From positions 1 to 64,000 of the forward strand of contig CAMDLP010000011.1 of the NCBI GenBank assembly GCA_945901795.1: a stretch of DNA of 64,000 nt, read 5' to 3'. Shown here piece after piece: positions 1 to 8,790 of the stretch. This DNA is from Akkermansia muciniphila (GTDB taxonomy: Bacteria > Verrucomicrobiota > Verrucomicrobiia > Verrucomicrobiales > Akkermansiaceae). Both the position numbers and the translations under genes were made by a program. Numbering within the stretch: position 1 is the first letter of the stretch; every line of letters begins with the position of its first letter. The notes below the pieces were generated by a model. The model saw nothing but the letters and a program-made list of their open reading frames with translations, was not told where the DNA came from and made no database searches.

Positions 1-990
1 AGGTCGAGGATGCGCGGAGATGACGGGCTCGGGGCACCATGCGGGAATCCCCTCGATCTCGATCTGCCGGACCACTTCCACCCGGCTGGTGGTGAAGGTG
101 ATCTTCAGGTCGGCGCAGAGCGTGGCGTCCACGTTTTCACCGAGCGGCAGGAGGAAGAGGTCGGGATCGACGAATTCCAGGGAGGCGTTGGTGGTGGTGA
201 GCGCGTTGCGGAAATTGGTGGAGCGGTGCAGGCCGCGGTGCTGGAGCGTGCGGACGAGCCGGAGGTCGGCGTGCTCGTTGAAGAACGCGAGCGCGGTGAA
301 CCACGGATATTGCAGGATGGCGACGAACGGTTTTCCAGGAGTCGGCTCGACTGCTTTACTCAGCCCCATGATCGCCACCAAAGGAGCGCTCAAGGCGTGG
401 GTGATGATCGGGAAATTTTCGGCATCGCCGGTTTCGCGGAGCTTGGCGATGAGAGGCGCGTGTTGCTTGGAAATCGTGATGGTGGTGCCGATCACCTCGC
501 TGCCCGCAGCGGGGTAGGGAAGCACCCGCCAGGAGGCTTGGTCGGCGAGGATCGACGAGTCTTCGAGAATCGATCCGGGGTCGGAAATGGCGGTATCCCG
601 GAGGTCGGAGAGCGCGGCGGGGTTGTCGAGTTCCGGCTTGAGCTCGGTGGTGGCGAACTCATCGGCGACGTGCAGGATGACACCCAACGAGGTGGCTCCG
701 TGCGAGCGGGAGAAGCGGAGTATCTCGGCGACGAAAGTGTCCAGCGGGGCCGGGTCTTGCAGGATCTCCTCGGAGAGGGATGGCCCGTTGCTCCACTTGG
801 CCTTCTTGGAGTCGTGATAGAAAGTGGTGATCCCGGAGCCATCCGTGCGGATGTGGATCTGGAACTTCAGTTCAAGGGCATCTTGATACCAAGCGGGATT
901 ACTCGCGCGAGTGGTATTGCGCAGGATCGAGCAGGCTTGTCCGAACTGCTGGAAGGCATTCAGGGATGCGGGATGTTGGAACGTGGCCAA
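1..990 (-). CDS. Hypothetical protein next to pilus genes (3' part outside window)
   Basis: An open minus-strand frame runs from a stop at about 1051-1053 to the left edge of the window, so the C-terminus is missing. It is typical of the GC-rich coding sequence here, and the opposite strand reads as a compositional shadow. No ATG fits near the 5' end. The best start I can offer is TTG at 990, giving a protein that begins MATFQHPASLNAFQQ. There is no signal peptide, and the part seen is soluble with mixed alpha/beta character. I do not recognise the family. It follows a pilin-like gene and a PilT-like ATPase gene on the same strand, so a role in pilus or secretion assembly is possible, but only by position. 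Confidence 0.6.
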   Translation of the reverse strand, partial: MATFQHPASLNAFQQFGQACSILRNTTRASNPAWYQDALELKFQIHIRTDGSGITTFYHDSKKAKWSNGPSLSEEILQDPAPLDTFVAEILRFSRSHGATSLGVILHVADEFATTELKPELDNPAALSDLRDTAISDPGSILEDSSILADQASWRVLPYPAAGSEVIGTTITISKQHAPLIAKLRETGDAENFPIITHALSAPLVAIMGLSKAVEPTPGKPFVAILQYPWFTALAFFNEHADLRLVRTLQHRGLHRSTNFRNALTTTNASLEFVDPDLFLLPLGENVDATLCADLKITFTTSRVEVVRQIEIEGIPAWCPEPVISAHPRP

Positions 991-1068
991 GGGACTGGAA
1001 AGTACGGGAGTGCATGGCGGACGGGGGAGTGATCCGGAAGCAGGGAAATTTCAGGCAGGGAGAACGGC

Positions 1069-1123
1069 CCGCCCGCCATGGGCAGGCGGACCGTGGAATG
1101 GTTTGTCCCTACCGGGAGTAGGG
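1069..1123. repeat. Two adjacent hairpins downstream of the pilin gene
   Basis: Arms at 1069-1077 and 1081-1089 pair at 8 of 9 positions around an ATG loop. A second, perfect hairpin has CCCTAC at 1107-1112 and GTAGGG at 1118-1123. Neither is followed by a T-run on the minus strand, so they are not classical intrinsic terminators. They may be an intergenic repeat element or may stabilise the pilin mRNA 3' end. Confidence 0.5.
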
Positions 1124-1130
1124 TGCTAGT

Positions 1131-1559
1131 TTACCAGCCGGTAATTTCAGTAAATGCATTGTGGCCATAAGGCTGTCCGGGAATTCCTTCACCACCAGGG
1201 CCAAGCCAGAGGTGAAGAACGTCAGCAGCCGGGTCGGCAGACTGGGGCGTGATTGTCTCTGTAGGGGTGTAAGTGACTGTGGGAGCCGGAGCCACCGGCA
1301 ACTTCAGGTAGGTTTTCAATGTGACTGTGGTGAAAGCATCTCCCACCGCGAGGGTTTTCATGTTTTCTTCGCCGCGCATCGCTTGTTGCGTGTTGCGAAT
1401 GTTCATGATGTTGGCGGAGCGGTCCGAACCCTTCTTCCAAGCGCGGGCGCCGACGAAGAGGATCGAGATGAGGGAGAGCAAGACGAGGATGACGACTGTC
1501 AATTCGAGCAGGGTCATACCGGACTTGGACTTTATGTTTTGGGTGTTGGTCAGTTTCAT
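1131..1559 (-). CDS. Type IV pilin / pseudopilin-like protein
   Basis: A 142-residue protein with a classic class III prepilin leader: a short basic leader of about 14 residues ends in Gly and is followed by MTLLEL and a 20-residue hydrophobic helix (to about residue 35). The Glu at position +5 after the cleavage site is present. Known of the family: the leader is cut by the PilD-type peptidase and the helix packs the filament core. The C-terminal half is short, Pro/Thr rich and lacks the disulfide loop of major pilins, so a minor pilin or T2SS-type pseudopilin is as likely as a major pilin. It lies downstream of a PilT-like ATPase gene, separated from it by a repeat island. Confidence 0.8.
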   Translation of the reverse strand: MKLTNTQNIKSKSGMTLLELTVVILVLLSLISILFVGARAWKKGSDRSANIMNIRNTQQAMRGEENMKTLAVGDAFTTVTLKTYLKLPVAPAPTVTYTPTETITPQSADPAADVLHLWLGPGGEGIPGQPYGHNAFTEITGW

Positions 1560-1683
1560 AGTGTGTTATTTCCTATTTTTTATTCGGGTGTGTTTGTTTT
1601 TTTGTCGGATTGAGAGTGCTTTTGGACTCGAAGGTTTCTGAGTTCTTCGGAGTTTGGGCGGGGTCTCGGAAAGTGGTTGGGAA

Positions 1684-1843
1684 GAGGTCTTAAAGTCGAA
1701 GGTCTTAAAGTCTGAAGGTCGGAAGATGAGATTAAGATTAAGAGGGTCTGAAGGTCTTAAAGTCGAAGGTCGGAAGAGGAAGAGTCGCTGGCGTCTTTGA
1801 CTTTCAGACCTTTGACTTTAAGACTTTCAGACATCTCATCTTC
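1684..1843. repeat. Direct and inverted repeat island between pilin and PilT-like genes
   Basis: The word GGTCTTAAAGTC plus flanking GAAGGTC/GGAAG recurs at about 1686, 1701 and 1752. An inverted copy, together with the flanking AAGATGAG motif, lies at about 1797-1843. Left and right copies could fold into a long imperfect hairpin with arms of roughly 40 bases. The rest of 1560-1841 shows no gene. The right edge touches the stop codon of the PilT-like gene. Confidence 0.7.
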
Positions 1844-3116
1844 AATCGTCATCATTTTTGTTCATTTTGGAGTTCTGGAAGGTTTCCTGGGTGATGAGGC
1901 CTTGGTTGAGGAGGCGGCGGAGATTGGAGTCCCACTCGATGTTGCCGGCGCGGCGGATGACGTCCTCCAGCGAGCGGGCGCCGCCGTCGTAGTTGGCGAT
2001 GGCGCTGGAGACGGCGTCGTCGTTGTTCTGGAGGAATTCGTAGGTGAGCACCCGCTTCTGGACGCCGTTGAGAAGTCCTTGGGAGTGGATGAAGATGAGG
2101 ATTTCCGCGAGGCGGCTGAGGACGGAGGTGTGGTTGTCCTTCGGATAGAGTTCGAGGATCCGGCCGATGGTTTTGACGGCGCCGGTGGTGTGGAGGGTGG
2201 AGAGGACGAGGTGACCGGTCTGCGCGGCTTCCATGCAGGTTTCCATGGCCTCGCGGTCGCGGATTTCTCCGAGCAGGATGATGTGGGGCGCTTTCCGCAG
2301 CACGTCTTTGAGACCTTGCTTGTAGGAATGGACGTCGCGGCCGACTTCCTGTTGGGTGACGATGCTGGGTCCGGGAATCCGGTGGCCGGGATAATCCGGA
2401 TCATCCATGTCATCGGGGTATTGATACTCGATGGGGTCCTCGACGGTGACGATGTGCTTGGGATGATTCCGGCGGGCCCAGTCGATGAGCGAGGCGAGGG
2501 TGGTGGATTTCCCGGAGCCGGTGGGACCGGTGACGAGGCAGAGTCCGGCGCGCTTGAGGACGCCGTGGCGCAGGGTGTCGGTGGTGTCGGGATCGATGCC
2601 GAGGGACTCGAGCTCGGGGATGAAGTCGTTGAGAATCCGGCAGGTGACGCCGAGGCCGGAGGAACTCAAGTGCGCCTGGATCCGGAGGCGGCCGGAGCGT
2701 TCGCCGCTGTCGCCCATGGGGATGCCGTCGCAGGAGAAGTCGGCGACGCGGGTTTCTGAAAAGCTGGCGATGGCGAGGCGGATTTTTTCATCGACGCGCA
2801 TTTCGAGACCATTTTCCTGGCCGAATCCGTGGCTGCCACTCTCGCGGTTGGAGATGAGTTCCTTGAGGATCTCGTCCATGTTGCCAGCGTTGAGGATGCC
2901 GAGGAAATCGAGTTTCTCCATGCCTTTGTTGGTATGGATGTAGACCGGGCGCTCGGCGCGCATCTGGATGTCCGAGACGCGGAGCTCGCGGCAGACGCGG
3001 AAAATGATGCCGAGCAGGTCGGTGCCCCGCATGCCCGCTGCGAAACGCACCGGCACGGCGGCCGGGGTGTAACCCGGAAGCGGTGGGGGTTCGAGAACTG
3101 ATGCGTTAGATGACAT
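1842..3116 (-). CDS. PilT-family type IV pilus / type II secretion ATPase
   Basis: A 424-residue P-loop ATPase of the GspE/PilT secretion superfamily. Walker A GPTGSGKST is at residues 197-205. It is followed by an Asp box (VEDPIEY), a Walker B-like region with the sequence LLGEIRDREAMETCMEAAQTG, and a His box (STLHT). GEIRD and the absence of the tetracysteine zinc motif fit the PilT/PilU side better than PilB/GspE. The N-terminus (about 30 residues, Pro rich) is longer than in Escherichia or Pseudomonas PilT. Known role: ATP-driven disassembly of pilin filaments at the inner membrane. The adjacent pilin gene supports pilus function; whether it is the principal retraction motor cannot be told. 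Confidence 0.85.
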   Translation of the reverse strand: MSSNASVLEPPPLPGYTPAAVPVRFAAGMRGTDLLGIIFRVCRELRVSDIQMRAERPVYIHTNKGMEKLDFLGILNAGNMDEILKELISNRESGSHGFGQENGLEMRVDEKIRLAIASFSETRVADFSCDGIPMGDSGERSGRLRIQAHLSSSGLGVTCRILNDFIPELESLGIDPDTTDTLRHGVLKRAGLCLVTGPTGSGKSTTLASLIDWARRNHPKHIVTVEDPIEYQYPDDMDDPDYPGHRIPGPSIVTQQEVGRDVHSYKQGLKDVLRKAPHIILLGEIRDREAMETCMEAAQTGHLVLSTLHTTGAVKTIGRILELYPKDNHTSVLSRLAEILIFIHSQGLLNGVQKRVLTYEFLQNNDDAVSSAIANYDGGARSLEDVIRRAGNIEWDSNLRRLLNQGLITQETFQNSKMNKNDDD

Positions 3117-3200
3117 GGTGGGAGAAGTGCCGAGTGATGTGTGAGAGGGCGTCGGGTGGATTTTTTTTAGAGGCGGTCACAGACTGCGGCACAGTCGAAT

Positions 3201-4091
3201 TTAATTGGCGGCTTGGCGGTGTTGGGACTCTTTTTCGAAGCGGACGATGGTTTTTTCCGCGGCGTCGCGGATCTTGCCGATGAAACTGTAGTGGGCCTGG
3301 CATTCTTCGATGCGTTGGGGCGAGATGAGGTGCCAGCTTTTCGACTCATCCCACTGTTTGGCGATGGTGTCATACCGGGCGAGGCACTGATCGAGAGTGT
3401 CGAGATACCGGTGCATGTCCGTCGTGTTGAATTGCGGGTTTTCGTTGCGGCGGTCGGTAAACATCAAATGCAGCATGTTGGTGCATGCGGCGGCGGCGGT
3501 CAGGGCCGGGCGGGGATCGCCTTCCTGCTGGAGGCAGTATTGGATGGTGTCCTCGGCAAGCGTGCCAGCAGTGTGTTTGAGTTCGGGCCTGGTGGTGATT
3601 CCTTCGATGAGGAAGAAGTGGAGCGAGTTGTAGTTCGCGTAATGGGATGGATCGAGTTGATAGGCGAAGCGGAGCTTGTCCTCGGCCTGGCGGCGGAGAA
3701 AGAATTTCAGGTCTTTACTCGCGGGTCTGGGGTTGGTGCGCTCTTCGGAGCCTTGTTCCATCGCCGCGATCATCTTCCGCAGGCGGTCGGGCGGCGAGAG
3801 ATTCGCGGGTTTCGGGGGCTCCGGTTTGACGAGAATCAGGCTGCCCGGCGCGGGTTCTTGACGATGCGAGGGCGCCGCGCCCATGCCCATTCCGATGTTG
3901 AATTCGGTTTGGATGGGACCTTGCAGGGCCATGGCGAACACTTCGCCATAGGGGCTGCGGTTGATGCCGAATACGTTGAGTGGCGTATCAAGATCGGGGT
4001 TATTGAGAAGCGGGCGTCCGGCAAGCGCCCACGCGAGCACTCCCAAGCCAATGAGGCCGGTGGTGATGGCGGTGGATGAAATGCGTGACAT
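3201..4091 (-). CDS. Membrane-anchored hypothetical protein
   Basis: A 296-residue protein with an N-terminal hydrophobic segment (about residues 9-26) that could be an uncleaved signal anchor. A short Pro/Gly/Met-rich linker follows, and from about residue 100 there is a helical, charged domain with no recognised motif. The segment around residues 130-190 is rich in aromatic and His residues. It lies 35 bases downstream of an ABC-2-like permease gene and upstream of the PilT-like gene on the same strand, so it probably shares a transcript with the transporter. Function is unknown; the ATG at 4091 is the only convincing start. Confidence 0.65.
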   Translation of the reverse strand: MSRISSTAITTGLIGLGVLAWALAGRPLLNNPDLDTPLNVFGINRSPYGEVFAMALQGPIQTEFNIGMGMGAAPSHRQEPAPGSLILVKPEPPKPANLSPPDRLRKMIAAMEQGSEERTNPRPASKDLKFFLRRQAEDKLRFAYQLDPSHYANYNSLHFFLIEGITTRPELKHTAGTLAEDTIQYCLQQEGDPRPALTAAAACTNMLHLMFTDRRNENPQFNTTDMHRYLDTLDQCLARYDTIAKQWDESKSWHLISPQRIEECQAHYSFIGKIRDAAEKTIVRFEKESQHRQAAN

Positions 4092-4126
4092 GTGGAGGTG
4101 GAAGCTGAGATGCTGAAATCAAAAAA

Positions 4127-4894
4127 TCAGGCGGAGATTTTGGTGCGGAAACACAGGCGTGAGAGGCCGGCATAGACGGCGAGAATGCCCGTGAAATAGA
4201 CGATCATGGTCCAGAAGGCCGCAGTCGGGAGTGCTCCGCTTTTGAAGTAGAGGCGTTGGGTCAGATCCGCGAAACGGTATTGCGGAGAAAAGAGCAGGAA
4301 GCCTTGAAGTATCGGGTTTTCCTCGATTTTGAGCATGTTGTCGAGGTAGCCGACGCCATAGAGACCATAAAGGGTGATCAGCAGCGTAACGGCGAAGCCG
4401 GTGATGCCTCCAAAACGCGAGGCCAAGGCGGTGGCGAGGGCGAGCAGGGGCGCGGTGACCAGTAGGAACAGCGCGGCGTATTGGCCGTTGAGCACCCACC
4501 ACATCGAGCGTTCGACGGGATCGGTCGGGGTGGCGGCGAACTGGCAGATCAGGGCGGTGATGATGGTGAGCGGGGCGACGAAGCTGAACACGGCGAGCCA
4601 AATTTCAAAAAGTTGGCGGGTGGCGGAAACTCCGGTGGTTTGGAAATACTCGCCGACGCCGGTTTTGGCATTGGTCTCGCCCTCGCGGGCGGCGGTGAAC
4701 AAGCCCCACAGCAGGGTGCTGGTCCAAAGCGTGCCCCAGGCGGCGAGAATCCGGGCCGGTTGCATGAGCAGCGGTTTTTCGGTGGCGCTGGAAATCATCG
4801 GCAGCGCGAAAGGCAGGGCGGTCACCGCAAAAGCGCAGATCGCCCAGGCTTTACGCTGGAGAATCGTGGCAAATGTGAGTCGGAAGAGTCTCAT
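4127..4894 (-). CDS. ABC-2-like transporter permease
   Basis: Starting from the ATG at 4894, just after the stop of the ATPase gene, this is a 255-residue polytopic membrane protein with about six hydrophobic segments (near residues 15-35, 55-75, 100-125, 145-170, 175-195 and 225-245). A longer reading from 4966 would overlap the ATPase gene and adds a non-hydrophobic, Pro/Arg-rich extension, so it was rejected. The tight spacing (8 bases) after an ATP-binding protein marks the pair as an ABC exporter. The substrate is not evident. Confidence 0.75.
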   Translation of the reverse strand: MRLFRLTFATILQRKAWAICAFAVTALPFALPMISSATEKPLLMQPARILAAWGTLWTSTLLWGLFTAAREGETNAKTGVGEYFQTTGVSATRQLFEIWLAVFSFVAPLTIITALICQFAATPTDPVERSMWWVLNGQYAALFLLVTAPLLALATALASRFGGITGFAVTLLITLYGLYGVGYLDNMLKIEENPILQGFLLFSPQYRFADLTQRLYFKSGALPTAAFWTMIVYFTGILAVYAGLSRLCFRTKISA

Positions 4895-4902
4895 GGCTTG
4901 GT

Positions 4903-5550
4903 TCAGTTCATCAAATTCTTGAGGGCGCTCCAGGTCTGGCCATCGGCATTGAGGTGGCGGGCGCATTTGCCTTCGATCATCAGCGCGCTGGGCATTTCCA
5001 TCGCATCGTAGTCCGGATGGCAGCTCACGAGGCGCAGCACGTTGGCGGAGGATTGTTTCCAGATTTCCTCGAAGGATTGGCGGGCGAAGGCGTCGAGACC
5101 GCTGAACGGCTCGTCGAGAAGCAGGATGTTGCCGGTGTCTGGTTTCACGGAAAACTCGGCCATGATCAGGCTGGTTTTGCGGCGGTTGCCGGTGGAAAGG
5201 CGGCCGTAAGGCTTTTTGACGTCGAGCTCGATGCGGCCGGCGAGGTCGAGGGCTTCCTGCAGGCGGGCCTTGGGAAGCAGCATCCGGAAAACCATCGCCG
5301 GAGTGATTTCGGGATCGAAGCGGAGATCCTCGGGAAGATATTGAACGAAGCCCTCGGCGCGGAATTTTCCGGAAACCGGCTTCAAGGTGCCGGCGAGGGT
5401 GCGGAGCAGGGTGGTCTTACCGCGGCCGTTGCGGGCCAGCAGGAAATGGGTGCCGCCGGTCAGCTTCACCTCTTGCCCGAAGCGGGCGAGCGGGCTGCCG
5501 TAGCCAATTTCAAGACCGGAGTCGAGATGGATGGTGGCTTGCTGGTTCAT
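4903..5550 (-). CDS. ABC transporter ATP-binding protein
   Basis: From the ATG at 5550 the product is 215 residues. It carries a Walker A variant ARNGRGKTT (residues 39-47, Ala replacing the first Gly), a weak signature LSTGN (118-122, where LSGGQ is usual), Walker B LLLDEP (143-148) with the D-loop SGLD, and a switch His in SCHPD. An in-frame start at 5604 would fall inside the candidate promoter at 5577-5604, so 5550 is preferred. It is a compact single NBD, likely dimerising with itself and coupling to the permease encoded immediately downstream. Confidence 0.85.
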   Translation of the reverse strand: MNQQATIHLDSGLEIGYGSPLARFGQEVKLTGGTHFLLARNGRGKTTLLRTLAGTLKPVSGKFRAEGFVQYLPEDLRFDPEITPAMVFRMLLPKARLQEALDLAGRIELDVKKPYGRLSTGNRRKTSLIMAEFSVKPDTGNILLLDEPFSGLDAFARQSFEEIWKQSSANVLRLVSCHPDYDAMEMPSALMIEGKCARHLNADGQTWSALKNLMN

Positions 5551-5576
5551 CGTTGCGGGTTTCGATTTCGTTGCGG

Positions 5577-5604
5577 GTTCTAGATCGTTGATGTAGATTG
5601 TCAA
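5577..5604 (-). promoter_or_regulatory. Candidate sigma-70 promoter of the ABC operon
   Basis: On the minus strand TTGACA (5604-5599) is followed after 16 bases by TAGAAC (5582-5577). The expected transcription start lies about 20 bases before the ATG at 5550, which also supports that start codon. Confidence 0.5.
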
Positions 5605-5841
5605 GATGTCTTAAATATCGGCTTCGCTAACCTTTCTGACAACTAGGACAATCATTTTAGGTTGGCAATCTTTTTTTGAACATTTCAAGGGTTCGGGGTG
5701 TCTATTTTTTGTAAAATTGGATTTTGCCGGCTCAGATCCTTGTAAATTTGAGGATTCCGTGGATTGTTGGTGCGATAAAAAAACCAAAGATTTTTTCTTC
5801 GTGACGGGAAGAAGGTGGCTGGTAAAAGCCCGCAGCGGAAT

Positions 5842-6837
5842 ATGGCGGGCAAGTTAACATACCAACAGGCAGGAGTGGACACGCGCAAAGCGGCCGCTCT
5901 GGTGGGCGACATCGGCACTCACGTGCGCAGAACTCAACAGACACGCAAGTTGTGGGGGGCTTTCGGGCTTTTCGCCGCTTGTTACGACCTGAGCAGCTAC
6001 AAGGAGCCGGTCATGATGACCGGTTGCGACGGCGTCGGGACGAAGTTGGAACTGCTGCTGGAGCACGATCTTCTTGAAACGGCCGGCAAGGATCTCGTCG
6101 CGATGAGCGTGAACGACATCCTCACCACCGGCGGCGACGCGCTGCTTTTCCTCGATTACATCGGCATCGCGGCGCTACATGAGGAGAAAATCACGCGGCT
6201 CATTTCCGGCATGGCGGATTACCTTGAGGCCTGCGACTGCATTCTCGCCGGCGGCGAAACCGCCGAAATGCCGGGGATTGTTCCTGTGGATGTCATCGAG
6301 CTTTCCGGATTTTGCATCGGTTGCGCGGAAAAGCCCGACCTGATCGACCCGACCACCGTCGCTGTGGGCGACGTGCTCATCGGCTACGCGTCCGACAGCA
6401 TCCACGCCAACGGTTGGTCGCTCGTCCGCCGCGTGCTCAACGAATTTCCCGGCGAAGTCACCGACGAGGAACTCCACGCCTGGCTCAAACCCACCCGCCT
6501 TTATCACGACGTCACCCGCGATTTGAAGAAATCCGGCGTGAAGCCGAAAGCGATGTCGCACATCACCGGCGGCGGCCTGCCGGAAAACCTCGAGCGCCTG
6601 TTCCGCGGAATGGGGGCCGATCTGGAAATCCCGAAATGGAATCTTCCCGGCATTGAAAAACTTCTCTCCCACGTCGATGCGGAAGACCGCTTCCACACCT
6701 TCAACATGGGCATCGGCTGGGTGGCGATCGTCGCCGAGGCGGATGTCCAAACCGCACTCAAGGCGGGCGACGGCGGCACGGTTTTAGGCCGGATGGTGCC
6801 TGAAGAAGGTGTCCGAGTTTGCGTAATCGGCGAGTGA
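5842..6837 (+). CDS. purM: Phosphoribosylformylglycinamidine cyclo-ligase (AIR synthetase)
   Basis: From the ATG at 5842 the product is 331 residues, normal for PurM. It carries the family's ATP/FGAM-binding signatures: a DGVGTK motif near residue 60, an SVNDILTTGGDALLFLDY stretch, AGGETAEMPG, and GYASDSIHANGWSLVRR. Reaction (family knowledge): ATP-dependent ring closure of FGAM to 5-aminoimidazole ribonucleotide, step five of purine synthesis, in the cytosol. A GTG at 5815 would add nine residues and cannot be excluded. The purF homologue follows after 19 bases, so the two genes form a purine operon. The AT-rich stretch 5605-5841 upstream should hold its promoter. Confidence 0.93.
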   Translation: MAGKLTYQQAGVDTRKAAALVGDIGTHVRRTQQTRKLWGAFGLFAACYDLSSYKEPVMMTGCDGVGTKLELLLEHDLLETAGKDLVAMSVNDILTTGGDALLFLDYIGIAALHEEKITRLISGMADYLEACDCILAGGETAEMPGIVPVDVIELSGFCIGCAEKPDLIDPTTVAVGDVLIGYASDSIHANGWSLVRRVLNEFPGEVTDEELHAWLKPTRLYHDVTRDLKKSGVKPKAMSHITGGGLPENLERLFRGMGADLEIPKWNLPGIEKLLSHVDAEDRFHTFNMGIGWVAIVAEADVQTALKAGDGGTVLGRMVPEEGVRVCVIGE

Positions 6838-6856
6838 CGCTAAATTTTCCCCACGC

Positions 6857-8782
6857 ATGAGCGACTTCCTCACCCACGAATGCGGAATCGCCGCAGTGCG
6901 ACTCCGCAAGCCGCTGGCTTATTATTACGACCGCTACGGCACCTGTCTGTGGGGGCTCAACAAGCTGTTCCTCCTGATGGAAAAGCAGCGCAACCGCGGC
7001 CAGGACGGCACCGGGATCGGCTGCGTGAAAATCGACATGCCCATCGGCCAGTCCTACGTCCATCGCCGCCGGGGCGTGGAAAAGGACGCGCTGTCCGAGA
7101 TTTTCCGCAAGGAGACCAAGGATTTCTACAAAATGTCCCGCAAGGGCCTGCTGAACGCCAAGGACCCGGAAAGTGTGAAAAAGCACTTCGATTTCGGCGG
7201 GGAAATCCTCATCGGCCACCTGCGCTACGGGACATCCGGGGAATTCGACGCCGGCTGCTGCCATCCTTATTTGCGCCGCAGCAACTGGCCGACGCGCACC
7301 CTGATGGTGATGGGAAATTTCAACATGACCAACGCCGGCGCGCTCAACGAAGTGCTCATCGACCGCGGTCAGCACCCGGTTTTCGGCACCGACACGCAGA
7401 CGGTGTTAGAGGAAATCGGCTACCATCTCGACGAGGCGCACACCGACCTTTACCGCCACCTGCGCGACTCGGGAGTGCCCGGCGCGGAAATTCCGGCGAT
7501 GATCTCCGCGGGCTTGGACGTGCCCAAGCTGGTCGCGGAATCTGCCGCCGCGTGGGACGGCGGCTACGCGATTTGCGGTGTCATCGGCAACGGCGACATG
7601 TTCGTCATGCGCGATCCGCACGGCATCCGCCCGTGTCACATGTTAGTGACTGACGAGGTCATCGCCTTCTCTTCCGAGCGGGTGCCGCTGATGACCGTGT
7701 TCGAAGCGGACGCCAGCGAGGTGAAAGCAGTCGATCCCGGATCGATGATCACCATCAAGTCGGACGGCTCGATATCCGACTCCGCCTTCACGCCGCCGCA
7801 GCGCTACACGCCGTGCTCGTTTGAGAAAATCTATTTCTCCCGTGGCAACGACCCGCAGATCTATCGCGAGCGCAAAGCGATGGGCGCCGCGCTCGTCTCG
7901 CAGGTTGTCGAGTCCATCGGCGGCGCGTTCGACAAGACCGTCTTTTCCTTCATTCCTAACACCGCAGAAACGGCGTATTACGGCCTGATGGACGGCCTCC
8001 GTCTTTACCGCCGCCAGGAAGTGCGCTCGGAAATTTTGAAGGCCTCCAGCGAAGGCACCCTCACGCCCGAGCTGGTCGATGATTTAATCCTCCGCAATTG
8101 GCCGAAGGGCGAGAAAATCGCGCACAAGGACATCAAGATGCGGACCTTCATCTCGCAGGAAAAAGGCCGCGACCAAATGGTTTCCCACGTTTACGACATC
8201 ACTTACGGCGTCGTGAAGCCGGGGGATCTCCTCGTCGCGCTCGATGACTCGATCGTCCGCGGCACCACGCTCAAGCAGTCGATTCTCAAGATCCTAGCCC
8301 GCACCAAGCCATCGAAGATCGTCGTCTGCTCCACCGCGCCGCAGATCCGTTATCCGGATTGTTATGGAATCGACATGTCGGAGCTCGGCAAGTTCATCGC
8401 CTTCGCGGCCGCCGTCGCGCTGCATCGCCGGGCGGGCAGGCAGTCGCTGCTAGACCGAATTTACGACGACTGTCAGGCGGAGCTCAAGCGGCCCGCCGCC
8501 GAGCGCAAAAATCGCGTGAAGGCGGTTTACGAGGCGTTCACCGATGAAGAGATTTCTGCCGAAGTGAGCCGGATGGTCTATCCGGAAGGTATTGATTGGC
8601 ACGGCGAGGTGCAGGTGATTTTCCAAAACATCGACAACCTCCACGCCTCGATTAAGGGCGACTGCGGTGACTGGTATTTCACCGGAAACTATCCGACTCC
8701 CGGCGGCTACGCGATGGTCAACCAAGCTTACATCCGCTGGTATGAAGGTGTCGGTGGGCGGAGTTACGATTTGGCACTGTGA
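6857..8782 (+). CDS. purF: Amidophosphoribosyltransferase, long Bacteroidetes-type PurF
   Basis: A 641-residue class II glutamine amidotransferase. The nucleophilic Cys is residue 9 (HECGIAAVRL), so an eight-residue propeptide would be removed. Other glutaminase elements include NRGQDGTG, GHLRYGTSG and a GNFN segment. The C-terminal phosphoribosyltransferase domain has the PRPP loop VALDDSIVRGTT near residues 460-471. Known reaction: PRPP plus glutamine to phosphoribosylamine, the committed purine step. It is about 130-170 residues longer than Escherichia coli or Bacillus PurF and matches the long type known from Bacteroidetes. It lacks the CxxC-type iron-sulfur cysteines of Bacillus PurF, as far as I can see. 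Confidence 0.9.
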   Translation: MSDFLTHECGIAAVRLRKPLAYYYDRYGTCLWGLNKLFLLMEKQRNRGQDGTGIGCVKIDMPIGQSYVHRRRGVEKDALSEIFRKETKDFYKMSRKGLLNAKDPESVKKHFDFGGEILIGHLRYGTSGEFDAGCCHPYLRRSNWPTRTLMVMGNFNMTNAGALNEVLIDRGQHPVFGTDTQTVLEEIGYHLDEAHTDLYRHLRDSGVPGAEIPAMISAGLDVPKLVAESAAAWDGGYAICGVIGNGDMFVMRDPHGIRPCHMLVTDEVIAFSSERVPLMTVFEADASEVKAVDPGSMITIKSDGSISDSAFTPPQRYTPCSFEKIYFSRGNDPQIYRERKAMGAALVSQVVESIGGAFDKTVFSFIPNTAETAYYGLMDGLRLYRRQEVRSEILKASSEGTLTPELVDDLILRNWPKGEKIAHKDIKMRTFISQEKGRDQMVSHVYDITYGVVKPGDLLVALDDSIVRGTTLKQSILKILARTKPSKIVVCSTAPQIRYPDCYGIDMSELGKFIAFAAAVALHRRAGRQSLLDRIYDDCQAELKRPAAERKNRVKAVYEAFTDEEISAEVSRMVYPEGIDWHGEVQVIFQNIDNLHASIKGDCGDWYFTGNYPTPGGYAMVNQAYIRWYEGVGGRSYDLAL

Positions 8783-8790
8783 GCCCGTGC

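Noticed and set aside
10-1032. Long + strand frame of 340 codons
   Set aside because: It is Gly/Glu/Val-rich antisense shadow of the minus-strand hypothetical gene at 1-990; the minus frame has a normal amino-acid mixture.
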